Shown: positions 1 to 9,449 of the stretch, in pieces
Layout: every line of letters starts with the position of its first letter
How positions within the stretch are numbered: the first letter of the stretch is position 1
Source of the DNA: an uncultured Prevotella sp.
GTDB taxonomy: Bacteria; Bacteroidota; Bacteroidia; Bacteroidales; Bacteroidaceae
Direction of reading: 5' to 3'
NCBI GenBank assembly: GCA_900320905.1
Contig: ONTZ01000026.1
Span: forward strand, 1 to 43,007
Length of the DNA: 43,007 nucleotides
Made by a program: the position numbers and the translations under genes
The notes under the pieces: model-generated
What the model was told of the DNA's origin: nothing
The model's database searches: none
The model's input: the letters and a program-made list of their open reading frames with translations, nothing else

Positions 1-47
1 AATAATGCAAGTCTTTTTTCATCTGTCATTCCACGATTTTGTCGCAT
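1..47 (-). CDS. possible 5' end of a gene leaving the window (partial)
   Basis: On the minus strand an ATG at position 47 opens a frame of 15 codons (beginning MRQNRGMTDEK) that reaches the window edge without a stop. A TAGTTTTG sequence at 117-124 fits the Bacteroidota -7 box and would give a leader of about 65 bases, but no well-spaced -33 TTTG is visible. The fragment is too short to recognise, and it may be chance reading. Confidence 0.2.
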   Translation of the reverse strand, partial: MRQNRGMTDEKRLAL

Positions 48-216
48 ACTGATACACTTTTTGAACTTCAAAAGTGTCAACTTATTCAGTACACGTCAAC
101 TATTAATAGTAACAACCAAAACTATTAATACCTTTGAGGGGAGCCAGTATCCGTCAAATCGAAAGACTTACCGGCATAGGTTTTTCTATTATCTGTCGAA
201 ATTAGAAAGCAAAAAG

Positions 217-246
217 AATCCCTGAGCCCATCTAGACTCAGGGATT
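217..246 (-). terminator. rho-independent terminator of the nuo operon
   Basis: A perfect 10-bp inverted repeat (AATCCCTGAG at 217-226, CTCAGGGATT at 237-246) with a 10-base loop is followed on the minus strand by CTTTTTGC. It lies 26 bases past the nuoN stop, where the nuo transcript should end. Confidence 0.85.
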
Positions 247-272
247 ATTATAACAAAAGAACCGTCCCTCTG

Positions 273-1721
273 TTACAGGCCGGCAGAGGCGATCCACTCG
301 TAGACGCAGGAGACGACACCGAAGAGGGCGATGCCTGCTGTGCAGATGCCAAGGGCAATCTTCGTAGATTCGTCACTCTTGAAGGCGGGCAGTGGCTCGT
401 CGGTCTTCGTGATGTACATAGCCTTCACGATGAGCAGGTAGTAGTAGAGTGACACGACCGTGTTCACCAAGGCGATGAAGACGACGAAGTAGGCCATCGG
501 ATCACCGTTCTGCACGCCAGCCATGAAGACGAAGAACTTCGAGAACATACCGGCGAACGGCGGAATACCAGCCAACGAGAACAGTGCCAGTGTCATGAGG
601 AACGACAACTTGGGGTTGGTCTGGTAGAAGCCGTTGTAGGCAGCCATATCCGTGCGCCCGTTGTTGTTCCGCTCCACCACGTTGATGACGGTGAAGACAG
701 CCATATTGGCGACGATATAGACGAGCACATAGTAGGTCAGCGCAGCCACGCCGAGTTGGTTGTTACCCACGACGGCGAGCATGATATAACCGGCCTGCGA
801 GATACTCGAGAATGCCATGAACCGTTTGAGTTCGCTCTGGCGGATGGCAAACAGGTTGGCCACCGTGATGGAGAGTACGATAACGATGTAGAGCATATAG
901 TCCCAGTACTCGAGCATCGGCTGAAACACCTTCATCAGGATGATGCACAGTGTGATGGCGGCAGCACCCTTCGAGATGACACTCAGATAACCCGTCACAG
1001 GCGTCGGCGCACCCTGATAGGTGTCGGCCGTCCAGAAGTGGAAGGGCACGAGTGAAATCTTAAAGCCAAGACCACTGAAGAAGAACACCAGACCCATGAT
1101 GGTGAGCGGCTCTGCAGTAATCCTTGCAGCCACATCGTCGAAATAAAGCGTACCCGTAGCGGCATAGATAAACGAGATACCAAAGAGCATCACACCGCTG
1201 GAGAAGGTAGCCACGAGGATGTACTTGGCGGCTCCCTCGGCACTGTTCTTGGTCTTATCGAAAGCCACCATACAAGCCAGGGGCACGGAAGCCATCTCGA
1301 GACCGAGGAAGAACAACAGGAAGTTGCCAGAGGACATCATCACAAACATACCCAGCAGGGTACTGAGGATGAGCATATAGAACTCACCGGCAACGCGCTG
1401 ACGGGTCTCTACCCACGAGTCGGCCATAATCACCACGATGAACGTACCAAAGGTTAGAATGAGTTTCATCACGCTCACAGCCTGAGTTGCTACATACATA
1501 CCGCCAAAGGCTGTAATCGTTTCTTCCTGTCGCATCGCACTGGAAATGGCGAGGCCAACAGCCATCAGCATGAACATAGTGAGACGCCCCAGTGTTGTCT
1601 TGCTTGTCTCGCCACGGAGTTCACCGCTCTTCGTCATCACGAAATCGAACGCAAACACAATAATCAATGCTGTTACCAAAGCAGCCTCTGGAAGCATATA
1701 TAGAAATTGTCCGTAATTCAT
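273..1721 (-). CDS. nuoN: NADH-quinone oxidoreductase subunit N
   Basis: This is an integral-membrane antiporter-like subunit of respiratory complex I in the inner membrane; it contributes to proton translocation coupled to quinone reduction. The 482-residue protein is almost wholly hydrophobic, with about 14 predicted membrane segments. It carries the proton_antipo_M signature around residues 220-250 (a PFHFW segment followed by GAPTPV and a Lys-containing SVISKG helix). Length is normal for NuoN. It is the last gene of the operon, 18 bases after nuoM, and a strong terminator follows. The start MNYGQFLYML places the first membrane helix directly at the N-terminus, as is usual for the family. 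Confidence 0.95.
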   Translation of the reverse strand: MNYGQFLYMLPEAALVTALIIVFAFDFVMTKSGELRGETSKTTLGRLTMFMLMAVGLAISSAMRQEETITAFGGMYVATQAVSVMKLILTFGTFIVVIMADSWVETRQRVAGEFYMLILSTLLGMFVMMSSGNFLLFFLGLEMASVPLACMVAFDKTKNSAEGAAKYILVATFSSGVMLFGISFIYAATGTLYFDDVAARITAEPLTIMGLVFFFSGLGFKISLVPFHFWTADTYQGAPTPVTGYLSVISKGAAAITLCIILMKVFQPMLEYWDYMLYIVIVLSITVANLFAIRQSELKRFMAFSSISQAGYIMLAVVGNNQLGVAALTYYVLVYIVANMAVFTVINVVERNNNGRTDMAAYNGFYQTNPKLSFLMTLALFSLAGIPPFAGMFSKFFVFMAGVQNGDPMAYFVVFIALVNTVVSLYYYLLIVKAMYITKTDEPLPAFKSDESTKIALGICTAGIALFGVVSCVYEWIASAGL

Positions 1722-1739
1722 ATCTTAGTCCTCCTTTCT

Positions 1740-3260
1740 TTACATAACACCAATTGACTCCAAGATTGTTCCGGCGGCAGGCGAGATCATATCGCTGAAG
1801 AAGAACGGCATACAACCCAGACCAGCCACACAGAAGATGAGGCAGATCACGGCGACGCGCTCATCCCATGTCGCATCGGTGAGTTCGAGGAAGTGCTTGT
1901 TCTCCACCTCACCATACAGGATCTTTCCAACCACGCGCAGGATATAGACTGCCGTCACAACAATCGACGTACAGGCAATGATAGTAGCCACCATGCGGAA
2001 TGAGGTGTTCGGATCGCCACTCAATGGCTCAGCACCGAAGGCTCCCACGAAAATAGTCATCTCAGCAATGAAGCCAGAGAAACCAGGGAGACCGAGGTTG
2101 GCGAGACCGGCAATCACATAACCCACGGCAAGGAAAGGCATGATCTTCATCAGACCAGCCAACTCGCGGATGTCACGGGTATGGGTACGTCCGTAGATCA
2201 TACCGATCAGGGCAAAGAAGAGGGCCGTCATCAAACCGTGAGACAACATCTGCAGTACAGCACCCGTCACAGCCGTCTGACTCATCATCAGCAGGGCGAA
2301 GAGCACCAATCCGCAGTGAGAAACTGAAGAGTATGCATTGATATACTTCAGGTCGGTCTGTACGCAGGCACTCAAGGCACCATAGACCACAGAGATTGTT
2401 GTTAGGATCAGGAAGATCCAAGAAAGATCCTGGGCTGCCTCAGGCAACAGATACATCGCCACACGGAAACAGCCGTAACCTCCCAACTTCATCAGTACAC
2501 CAGCATGGAGCATCGACACGGCGGTAGGCGCTGAAGCGTGACCATCGGGAGACCATGTGTGGAATGGGAACAGGGCTCCCAGCACACCGAATCCGATGAA
2601 AATGAAGGGGAAGAACACGTTCTGGATATCACCGGGAATACAGTGGTTGGCTGCAATCGTAGTGAGTTCGAAGGTATATGAACCACTGTAGATGCCGTTG
2701 TAGAAATAGATACCCAACAGTCCGAGAATCAACAAGGCCGAACCTCCCATCAGCATTAGAGTCAGTTTCATGGCTGAGTACTCCTTATGACCGGAGCCCC
2801 AGACACCAATCAACAGATACATCGGGATCAGTGCCACCTCATAGAACATAAACATCGTGAAGAGGTCGGTAGAGATGAAGAAGCCGAACACACCCGTGGA
2901 GAGCAGGGTGAACCAAAGGAAATACTCCTTGGTGAGGGGTTTCAACTGCCAGGAGGCAAATGTACCGGTGAACACGATGATGCTCGACAGGAGCAGCATC
3001 ACGACGGAGATACCATCGACACCGACACTATAGGCGATATTCAGGGGCTTGAACCAGGGCACACTATAGGTGAGCAACATCTCAGCCGTATTACCTGCCG
3101 CACGCTCCTGGACAAAATAGATGGTCAACCAGATAGAGAGGGCCAGCAGACACGAAGCACCTGTCACCATCACACCACGCACCTGATTGAGATTCTTGGC
3201 AAGCCACAATCCCAACAGCATCAGGGCGGGAATTATTACGAAAACACTTAATATACTCAT
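1740..3260 (-). CDS. nuoM: NADH-quinone oxidoreductase subunit M
   Basis: This 506-residue protein is the second antiporter-like proton channel of complex I. Visible family marks are the Glu in the MFYEVALIPMYLLIG helix (around residue 140, matching the essential Glu of TM5) and the FPFHTWSPDGHASAPTAVS block (around 225-250), followed by a Lys-containing helix. Length and topology are ordinary. It begins 4 bases after the nuoL stop and is followed by nuoN, in the standard L-M-N order. Confidence 0.96.
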   Translation of the reverse strand: MSILSVFVIIPALMLLGLWLAKNLNQVRGVMVTGASCLLALSIWLTIYFVQERAAGNTAEMLLTYSVPWFKPLNIAYSVGVDGISVVMLLLSSIIVFTGTFASWQLKPLTKEYFLWFTLLSTGVFGFFISTDLFTMFMFYEVALIPMYLLIGVWGSGHKEYSAMKLTLMLMGGSALLILGLLGIYFYNGIYSGSYTFELTTIAANHCIPGDIQNVFFPFIFIGFGVLGALFPFHTWSPDGHASAPTAVSMLHAGVLMKLGGYGCFRVAMYLLPEAAQDLSWIFLILTTISVVYGALSACVQTDLKYINAYSSVSHCGLVLFALLMMSQTAVTGAVLQMLSHGLMTALFFALIGMIYGRTHTRDIRELAGLMKIMPFLAVGYVIAGLANLGLPGFSGFIAEMTIFVGAFGAEPLSGDPNTSFRMVATIIACTSIVVTAVYILRVVGKILYGEVENKHFLELTDATWDERVAVICLIFCVAGLGCMPFFFSDMISPAAGTILESIGVM

Positions 3261-3264
3261 ATCT

Positions 3265-5265
3265 TTAGATGCATAAAAGGATTAACGTTAAAGCAACAGA
3301 ACCCGTGAGGAACCAGACGGCATACTGACGGACATCACCACTCTGCCAACTGCGGATAGACTCACCGGCCTCGTTGGCACCCCAAGCCATGAAGTTGAAC
3401 GTACCATCGACAATGTGACGGTCGAACCAGGCGATGGGTGTTGAGATGCAACGGAAGATGATACGATGCGTGACATACTGCCAAATCTCGTCCTGATAGA
3501 AACGCTTGTAGGCTGCACGATGCAGTTTGGGGAACTGCTTGTACAGACGATCAGCGATAGGCTGGCTCTCACCTTTATATATATAGGTGGCGAGACAGAT
3601 GCTCAGGATGGCAATAACCGTACTCGTAGTGGCAATCGCCGTGTCGAAGTGGATGGCATAATCAGTACCTTCCGCAGAGACGAAACTGCCGAAGGAAACT
3701 AAATGAGCGAATGCGCTATTGTGATCCATAAATCCACCAATTGTTGAGAACACGCCCACACCCACGGTGATCACACAGAGCACAATCAGAGGAATGGTCA
3801 TCGTCAGCGGAGCCTCGTGGGGCGTGTGGTGCTCGTGGGCCTCTACGTTTTCTGTTCCATAGAAGATACCGTAGTACAGACGGAACATGTAGAAGGCCGT
3901 CATGGCGGCAATACCCGTCATGATCCATCCCACCACCGGACTGTAGGCAAAGCAGGCTGTGATAATCTCATCCTTCGAACTGAAGCCCGAGAAGAACGGA
4001 ATACCAGCAATGGCGAAACAGGAGATGAGGAACGTGATGTTGGTGATCGGCATATACTTGTGCAGACCACCCATCATGGACATCTCGTTGCTGTGGACGG
4101 CGTGGATGATACATCCGGCACCGAGGAACAGACAAGCCTTGAACATAGCGTGGGTGAACAGGTGGAACATACCAGCCATATAACCCAACTGTGCGTGGTT
4201 GTCGAACACCCCATGATGACCGGGCAGACAGACACCCAGTGCCACCATCATAAAGGCAATCTGAGAGATGGTTGAGAAGGCAAGCACTCGTTTGATGTCG
4301 CTCTGGGCACAAGCCACGGCAGCAGCATAGAAAGCGGTGAACACACCCACCCAGACTACTATCGACATAGCCTCAGGCGCATACTGAATCCACAGAGGGA
4401 ACATACGGGCAATCTGGAACACACCAGCCACCACCATCGTAGCGGCGTGGATGAGTGCAGATACAGGCGTCGGACCCTCCATGGCATCGGGCAACCAGAT
4501 GTGCAACGGGAACATGGCAGACTTACCGGCACCACCGATGAACATCAACACCAGTGCGGTAGGAATGATAAAGCCACCGGCAGCCACAGCCTTGGCGACA
4601 TTACCCTCGATGAAAGGTGTCGTCCCCTGCCCCATCACGATATCCCCGGCAAACGAGAAACTGAACGAATCGACGAAGTAGCCGAAGGTCAGGATACCCA
4701 CGAGGAAGAACATATCGGCAAAGCGGGTGACGATGAACGCTTTCTTAGAGGCAGCGATGGCAGGCTTCAAAGGATAGTAGAATCCAATGAGCAGATAGGA
4801 CGAGACGCCTACGAGTTCCCAGAACATATACATCTGGAAGATATTGGTGGCGAGTACCAAACCCAGCATCGACATCGTGAAGAGACTCAGGAAAGCGTAG
4901 TAACGCTGGAAGCCCTTCTCCCCGTGCATATAGCCGAATGAGTAGATATGAACCATCAGTGACACCGTCGAGATCACAATCAGCATGACCACGCTGATGG
5001 GATCCAACAGGATACCGAGGTCGAAGTGCAGATTGCCCAAGGGCAACCACGTGAAATTATACGGAACAAACGTCTGATACACCCCGTTCACACGATCCAT
5101 TCCAAAATACTGGAAAGCGCAGAGATAAGAGAGTAACGTGACAATGCCCAACGAACAGGTGCCGATGAGGCCGGCCACCTTGTGCTGCATCTTCATACCT
5201 GCCAGTCCAAGAATGATGAACGACAGCAGCGGCAGAAGCATGATAAATATCGTGTAACTAAACAT
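3265..5265 (-). CDS. nuoL: NADH-quinone oxidoreductase subunit L
   Basis: This is the distal antiporter-like subunit of complex I, 666 residues. The N-terminal oxidored_q1 region is followed by the proton_antipo domain with PLHIWLPDAMEGPTPVSALI and HAATMVVAGVF (around residues 255-285). The C-terminal third is consistent with the long lateral helix that clamps NuoM and NuoN. The MFWELVGVSSYLLIGF segment carries the conserved membrane Glu. The gene starts 14 bases after nuoK and is followed by nuoM at 4 bases. Confidence 0.96.
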   Translation of the reverse strand: MFSYTIFIMLLPLLSFIILGLAGMKMQHKVAGLIGTCSLGIVTLLSYLCAFQYFGMDRVNGVYQTFVPYNFTWLPLGNLHFDLGILLDPISVVMLIVISTVSLMVHIYSFGYMHGEKGFQRYYAFLSLFTMSMLGLVLATNIFQMYMFWELVGVSSYLLIGFYYPLKPAIAASKKAFIVTRFADMFFLVGILTFGYFVDSFSFSFAGDIVMGQGTTPFIEGNVAKAVAAGGFIIPTALVLMFIGGAGKSAMFPLHIWLPDAMEGPTPVSALIHAATMVVAGVFQIARMFPLWIQYAPEAMSIVVWVGVFTAFYAAAVACAQSDIKRVLAFSTISQIAFMMVALGVCLPGHHGVFDNHAQLGYMAGMFHLFTHAMFKACLFLGAGCIIHAVHSNEMSMMGGLHKYMPITNITFLISCFAIAGIPFFSGFSSKDEIITACFAYSPVVGWIMTGIAAMTAFYMFRLYYGIFYGTENVEAHEHHTPHEAPLTMTIPLIVLCVITVGVGVFSTIGGFMDHNSAFAHLVSFGSFVSAEGTDYAIHFDTAIATTSTVIAILSICLATYIYKGESQPIADRLYKQFPKLHRAAYKRFYQDEIWQYVTHRIIFRCISTPIAWFDRHIVDGTFNFMAWGANEAGESIRSWQSGDVRQYAVWFLTGSVALTLILLCI

Positions 5266-5279
5266 AATCCTTACCGTTT

Positions 5280-5588
5280 TTATCGTTTCATATTCTGGAT
5301 GGCATCAACGCTATCGCTCTTGAACTTGCGATAGACATTGATGATAATAGCGATGGCCACAGCACTTTCAGCAGCGGCAACACCAATCACAAAGAGGGTC
5401 ATAAACATACCTTCCATCCCGTTGGGATAGAGCAGACGGTTGATGGCGACAAAGTTGATGTCGACAGCATTGAGCACCAACTCGACAGAGATGAGCATGG
5501 CAATCAGGTTGCGACGCGTCACAAAACCATAAACACCGATAAAGAACAGGAGTGCACTCAGCACGAAATAACATTCAATGGGTATCAT
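5280..5588 (-). CDS. nuoK: NADH-quinone oxidoreductase subunit K
   Basis: This is a 102-residue, three-helix membrane subunit of complex I. It keeps the two membrane Glu residues typical of NuoK, in the MLISVELVLNAVDINF helix and the VIGVAAAESAVAIAIIINVY helix. Its start overlaps the nuoJ stop by 4 bases (ATGA), indicating translational coupling. Confidence 0.95.
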   Translation of the reverse strand: MIPIECYFVLSALLFFIGVYGFVTRRNLIAMLISVELVLNAVDINFVAINRLLYPNGMEGMFMTLFVIGVAAAESAVAIAIIINVYRKFKSDSVDAIQNMKR

Positions 5589-6106
5589 ACCTTATCCTCC
5601 TTTTCTTTACGTGCAACAACCAAGCCTCCGATGATACATGCCAGAAGGAATACTGAGATGAACTCAAAAGGCAGTACATACTGATACTTCTCAGAACCAA
5701 CGAGGGCCATACCAATTTCCTTCATCGGCACCTCCACGTTGGTAATCTCCTGCGTGTAGAAACCAGTCTTCAACAGAATCAGAGAGACAACCACCAGTCC
5801 GGCAAAGGCAGCCAGACCACCGACAATCATCTTACTGGACTTCACACGCTCCTCAAGCCCCTGAAGGGTGCGCTTGCTCACCAACTGGATGGCGAACACA
5901 TAGATCATCGTAACGCCTCCGGCATATACAGCGATCTGAGCGGCTCCTAAGTAGGTGTAGTCGAGCAGGAAATAGATGCCTGCCACACCGAAGAGCACGA
6001 ACAACATGAATGTTGCGGCTCGCATAATCCTCGTTGTGGTGACACACATCAGCGCCGAGCCAATGATGAACACCGCGAGAATTGTAAACATGATTATATT
6101 ACCCAT
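5585..6106 (-). CDS. nuoJ: NADH-quinone oxidoreductase subunit J
   Basis: This is a 173-residue membrane subunit of complex I with five predicted helices. The YLGAAQIAVYAGGVTMIYVF segment (around residues 51-70) is the NuoJ signature and includes the pi-bulge helix involved in coupling. The charged tail RKEKEDKV faces the end of the protein. It starts 6 bases after nuoI and overlaps nuoK by 4 bases. Confidence 0.95.
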   Translation of the reverse strand: MGNIIMFTILAVFIIGSALMCVTTTRIMRAATFMLFVLFGVAGIYFLLDYTYLGAAQIAVYAGGVTMIYVFAIQLVSKRTLQGLEERVKSSKMIVGGLAAFAGLVVVSLILLKTGFYTQEITNVEVPMKEIGMALVGSEKYQYVLPFEFISVFLLACIIGGLVVARKEKEDKV

Positions 6107-6112
6107 AATGCG

Positions 6113-6658
6113 TTACTTCGTTTTAGTGTTAAACTTACCGATCTCGAACGCAGCACCACCTTCGATGAGGTTGGGCAGTGAACCACCATTATATACCTCC
6201 TGATTGAGGTGGAGCACCAACTTACTGCGGTCGAACACAGCGTTCTCGAAATCATTCGTAAACTCGATGGCATCGAAGTTGCAGGCGTTCGTACAGAGTT
6301 GGCAGAACATACAGTCGCCCAGGTCGTACGCATAGTCGTCGAGCACCTTCTTTTTCTTGCCTGTCTCAGGATCCTCAGCCATATGGGCCACAATCTTGAT
6401 GGTTCCGTTCGGACAGGCCTTCTCGCACAATGTGCAAGCCGTACACTTGTAACTGCCGTCCTCGTTGCGCTTGAATACCAGGCGCCCGCGATGACGCTTA
6501 GCCACATGGAGTGTGGTCTTGCGGTTCTCGGGATACTGCTCGGTTGACTTGTTGGTGAAGAAATCCTTGAAGTATTCCTTCCAGGAGGTCTTCATGCCAA
6601 TGGCAAGCGTTTTGAGCCCGTGCCCGATTTCTCCGAAATATGTTTTGTTATCTTCCAT
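6113..6658 (-). CDS. nuoI: NADH-quinone oxidoreductase subunit I (2 x 4Fe-4S)
   Basis: This is the ferredoxin-like subunit that passes electrons to NuoB, 181 residues. Two CxxCxxCxxxC motifs bind [4Fe-4S] clusters: Cys72/75/78/82 (the last followed by Pro) and Cys116/119/122/126, the second lacking the usual following Pro (CNF). The N-terminal 60 residues form the amphipathic membrane-surface segment typical of NuoI. Its upstream neighbour nuoH is separated by a 76-base spacer filled by a 10-bp CCTAGG repeat, the longest gap in this otherwise tightly packed operon. Confidence 0.96.
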   Translation of the reverse strand: MEDNKTYFGEIGHGLKTLAIGMKTSWKEYFKDFFTNKSTEQYPENRKTTLHVAKRHRGRLVFKRNEDGSYKCTACTLCEKACPNGTIKIVAHMAEDPETGKKKKVLDDYAYDLGDCMFCQLCTNACNFDAIEFTNDFENAVFDRSKLVLHLNQEVYNGGSLPNLIEGGAAFEIGKFNTKTK

Positions 6659-6660
6659 AT

Positions 6661-6737
6661 CATTCTAGTTTTTTCTAGGCTATCCTAGGCTATCCTAGGA
6701 CATCCTAGGTTTTCCTAGGATTGCCTAGGCACACCTA
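6661..6737. repeat. 10-bp phased CCTAGG tandem array between nuoH and nuoI
   Basis: Eight degenerate 10-base units run head to tail, with YCTAG in the same place in each 10-base block; five of them carry a full CCTAGG palindrome. The array fills essentially the whole nuoH-nuoI spacer. Similar phased CTAG motifs occur inside the acyltransferase gene at 29047-29071. No function is evident. Neighbouring palindromic units could pair in RNA. Confidence 0.85.
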
Positions 6738-7823
6738 TTTAATATATATACCTAAGGCGACCACGACTGTCATTATTACCAGATTAATCAGCGCCAGCGG
6801 CATAAGATACTTCCACTCCAGTTTCAGAATCTGGTCGATACGCAGACGGGGGAACGTCCACTTGATCCACATCAGGATCCACACCAGGAAGAAGGTCTTA
6901 CCCATGAACCAGACAATGCCGGGGATGTAGTCCATCACGGCATCGAAAGCCTCGATACCGATGTTCACAGGCGCCCAACCACCGAGGAACACCGTAGCAG
7001 CGATACCTGCGATGATGAAGAGGTTGAGGAACTCAGCGAGGTAGAAGAAGCCGAAACCCATACCGGAATATTCCGTATGGTGTCCAGCCGTCAACTCACT
7101 CTCGGCCTCAGCCATATCGAACGGGCCACGGTTGGCCTCAGCATTACCGGCGATGAGGAACACGAAGAAGGCAATCAGCGCAGGGATATGTCCCTGGAAG
7201 ATAAGCCACTTCCAAGGGCCTGTCTGAGCCTCCACGATACCACTCATCTGCATCGTACCCGTCAGGATCACAGCGGTGATCAGACAGAGGCAGAGTGACA
7301 TCTCGTAAGAGATCATCTGCACGGCACCACGCATGGCGGAAACCACAGAGTACTTGTTGTTGGAACCCCAACCGGCGAGGAAGATACCTACCACACCGAT
7401 CGAAGAGATGGCGGTGAGCAGGAACACACCCACATTGAAATCGAGAATGGTAGCACCATTGTTCCAAGGCAGGAACGAGAAGGCACCCACACTGCCGATA
7501 ATCACCAAGAGCGGAGCCACGAGGTAGAGCAACTTGTCGGCCTTGTCAACGATGAAGATCTCCTTGATGAGCATCTTCAGCACATCAGCAAACACCTGCA
7601 GCAAGCCCCAGTAACCTACTCGCATCGGGCCTAAGCGGCACTGGAAGTAGGCACAGACCTTACGCTCCATAAATATCAGTACGCAGGCGATGAGGGCATA
7701 TCCCACGAGGATAGCCGTACCCACCAGCACGCACTCAATCAGTATCGACAGAAAATCTCCCAAACCCAAGGTCTCTCTTAGGAGAGCGTCGAACCATTGT
7801 GTTACAATACTAAAATCAAACAT
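6735..7823 (-). CDS. nuoH: NADH-quinone oxidoreductase subunit H
   Basis: This is the membrane subunit of complex I that helps form the quinone-binding cavity, 362 residues with about eight to nine helices. Signature blocks are FMERKVCAYFQCRLGPMRVG followed by ADVLKMLIKE (around residues 50-90), and NRGPFDMAEAESELTAGHHT-EYSG (around 230-255), which contains the acidic loop facing the quinone channel. The gene is 12 bases downstream of nuoCD. Its last codons run into the CCTAGG array. Confidence 0.96.
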   Translation of the reverse strand: MFDFSIVTQWFDALLRETLGLGDFLSILIECVLVGTAILVGYALIACVLIFMERKVCAYFQCRLGPMRVGYWGLLQVFADVLKMLIKEIFIVDKADKLLYLVAPLLVIIGSVGAFSFLPWNNGATILDFNVGVFLLTAISSIGVVGIFLAGWGSNNKYSVVSAMRGAVQMISYEMSLCLCLITAVILTGTMQMSGIVEAQTGPWKWLIFQGHIPALIAFFVFLIAGNAEANRGPFDMAEAESELTAGHHTEYSGMGFGFFYLAEFLNLFIIAGIAATVFLGGWAPVNIGIEAFDAVMDYIPGIVWFMGKTFFLVWILMWIKWTFPRLRIDQILKLEWKYLMPLALINLVIMTVVVALGIYIK

Positions 7824-7835
7824 AATCCTTACGCT

Positions 7836-9449
7836 TTATCTGTCAATATCAGGAATTACTACGTCAATAGCGGCACAGGTGGCGATGAGGTCGGCAATCT
7901 TCTGACCACGCAGCATCGGGTCGAAGGCGCCAACCAGCGAGAGTCCCATCGGACGCATCTTCATGCGGTAGGGACTCTTGTCGCCACGGCTGTCGAGATA
8001 GACACCAAACTCACCGGCCACGCCCTCGACAGAGTAGTACCACTGTCCCTCAGGCACCTTGATGATCGGCTTCTGCTTCACGTAGAAGTCACCCTCTGGG
8101 ATGTTGTCGATGAGTTGTTCGATGATGTTCAGGCTCTGGTACATCTCGTTGATGTGAACGAGGTAACGGTCCATCGAGTCGCAGCCGTTGAGCGTACACT
8201 GCTCCCACTCCACCTTGTCGTACAAATCGTAGGGGTGGTTCTTGCGCACGTCGTTCTTCCAGCCCGAAGCACGTCCGGCAGGACCGGTCACGGCATAGTT
8301 GATACAATCCTCGAGACTCATCGGGCCACAGTTCTCCAGACGGTTGTGGGTGATGATGTTATCACCGAAGATATCCATATACTCCTGAATCGTCGGACGG
8401 AGATACTTCACCAGGTCCTTCACATTCTTCACGAAGTTCGGATCGATGTCATCCTGCAGACCACCGATGCGGTAGTAGTTCTGAATCAGACGACCGCCCG
8501 TGGTCTCCTCCATACAGTTGAGCACATGCTCACGGTCACGCATGCCATAAAGGAAGGCGGTAAGAGCGCCAAGGTCTTGAGCCACACAAGAGGTGTAAAG
8601 AAGGTGAGAGTCGAGACGCTGCAATTCATCCATAATCGTACGGATGTAGTTGATGCGGTCGGTGAGTTCAACCTCCATTGCCTCTTCAATCACACCTACC
8701 AAAGCGTGACGGTGCTGCATGGCACCTAAGTAGTTCAGACGATCAGTCAAAGCCAGCGTCTGAGGATAAGTCATGCTCTCCCACATCTTTTCGATACCAC
8801 GATGGATATAACCAAAATGAGGATAAATACGTTTCACAGTCTCACCGTCGAGCACGGTCTGCAGGCGCAGCACACCATGGGTAGCAGGGTGCTGCGGGCC
8901 GATGTTGATCACGTAGTCGTCGGCACCGAAGAGACGGTTCTGCTTCGACTGAAGGTTACCATCCTTGTCGATGAAATACTCCAGACCATAGTCCGGCTCT
9001 ACATCATCCTCCAACGTATATTTATCGTTAAACTCCCAGTTCTTGCGGAAGGGATAGCCTTTGAAGTCACTCCGCAGGAAGAGACGGCGCATATCCTTAT
9101 GACCAAGGAACACGATACCATAGAAGTCATAGACCTCACGCTCCAACAGGTCGGCCACTTTCCAGATATTACTGACGGTGGGGATATAAGCCAACGTCTG
9201 ACCATCCGTTGCTCCTGTGCCGTTAGAAGACATGCCATCACCGCAAACCTGCATCTTGGCCATCATCTTCACCGAGCAACGCTCGTGCGTCTTGGTATTT
9301 TCGAGGATGTAGATACATCCTAGTCCTTCTTCGGCTCCGAAGTCCTCGCCTACGATGGTAACAAGATAATCAAAACCCTTCTTGTCCTTCAAGTTCTGCA
9401 TCTCAGAGGCGAACTTGTCAAAATCGAATGATAAGAATTCTAATTTCAT
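7836..9449 (-). CDS. nuoCD: NADH-quinone oxidoreductase fused subunit C/D
   Basis: This is the peripheral-arm subunit, 537 residues, a fusion of NuoC (about 1-145, ending with the EREVYDFYGIVFLGH...LRSDFKGYPFRKNWE signature) and NuoD (from about 175). NuoD begins NIGPQHPATHGVLRL, carrying the His-rich quinone-site loop, and ends in the short DIDR tail equivalent to the usual VDR end. A CD fusion is known in enterobacteria and other groups. The start overlaps the nuoB stop by 4 bases (ATGA). Confidence 0.96.
   Translation of the reverse strand: MKLEFLSFDFDKFASEMQNLKDKKGFDYLVTIVGEDFGAEEGLGCIYILENTKTHERCSVKMMAKMQVCGDGMSSNGTGATDGQTLAYIPTVSNIWKVADLLEREVYDFYGIVFLGHKDMRRLFLRSDFKGYPFRKNWEFNDKYTLEDDVEPDYGLEYFIDKDGNLQSKQNRLFGADDYVINIGPQHPATHGVLRLQTVLDGETVKRIYPHFGYIHRGIEKMWESMTYPQTLALTDRLNYLGAMQHRHALVGVIEEAMEVELTDRINYIRTIMDELQRLDSHLLYTSCVAQDLGALTAFLYGMRDREHVLNCMEETTGGRLIQNYYRIGGLQDDIDPNFVKNVKDLVKYLRPTIQEYMDIFGDNIITHNRLENCGPMSLEDCINYAVTGPAGRASGWKNDVRKNHPYDLYDKVEWEQCTLNGCDSMDRYLVHINEMYQSLNIIEQLIDNIPEGDFYVKQKPIIKVPEGQWYYSVEGVAGEFGVYLDSRGDKSPYRMKMRPMGLSLVGAFDPMLRGQKIADLIATCAAIDVVIPDIDR

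Noticed and set aside
7797-8729. Long plus-strand open frame across nuoCD
   Set aside because: It is a shadow of the nuoCD coding sequence; its composition (Val/His/Thr/Leu-rich) matches no protein family.
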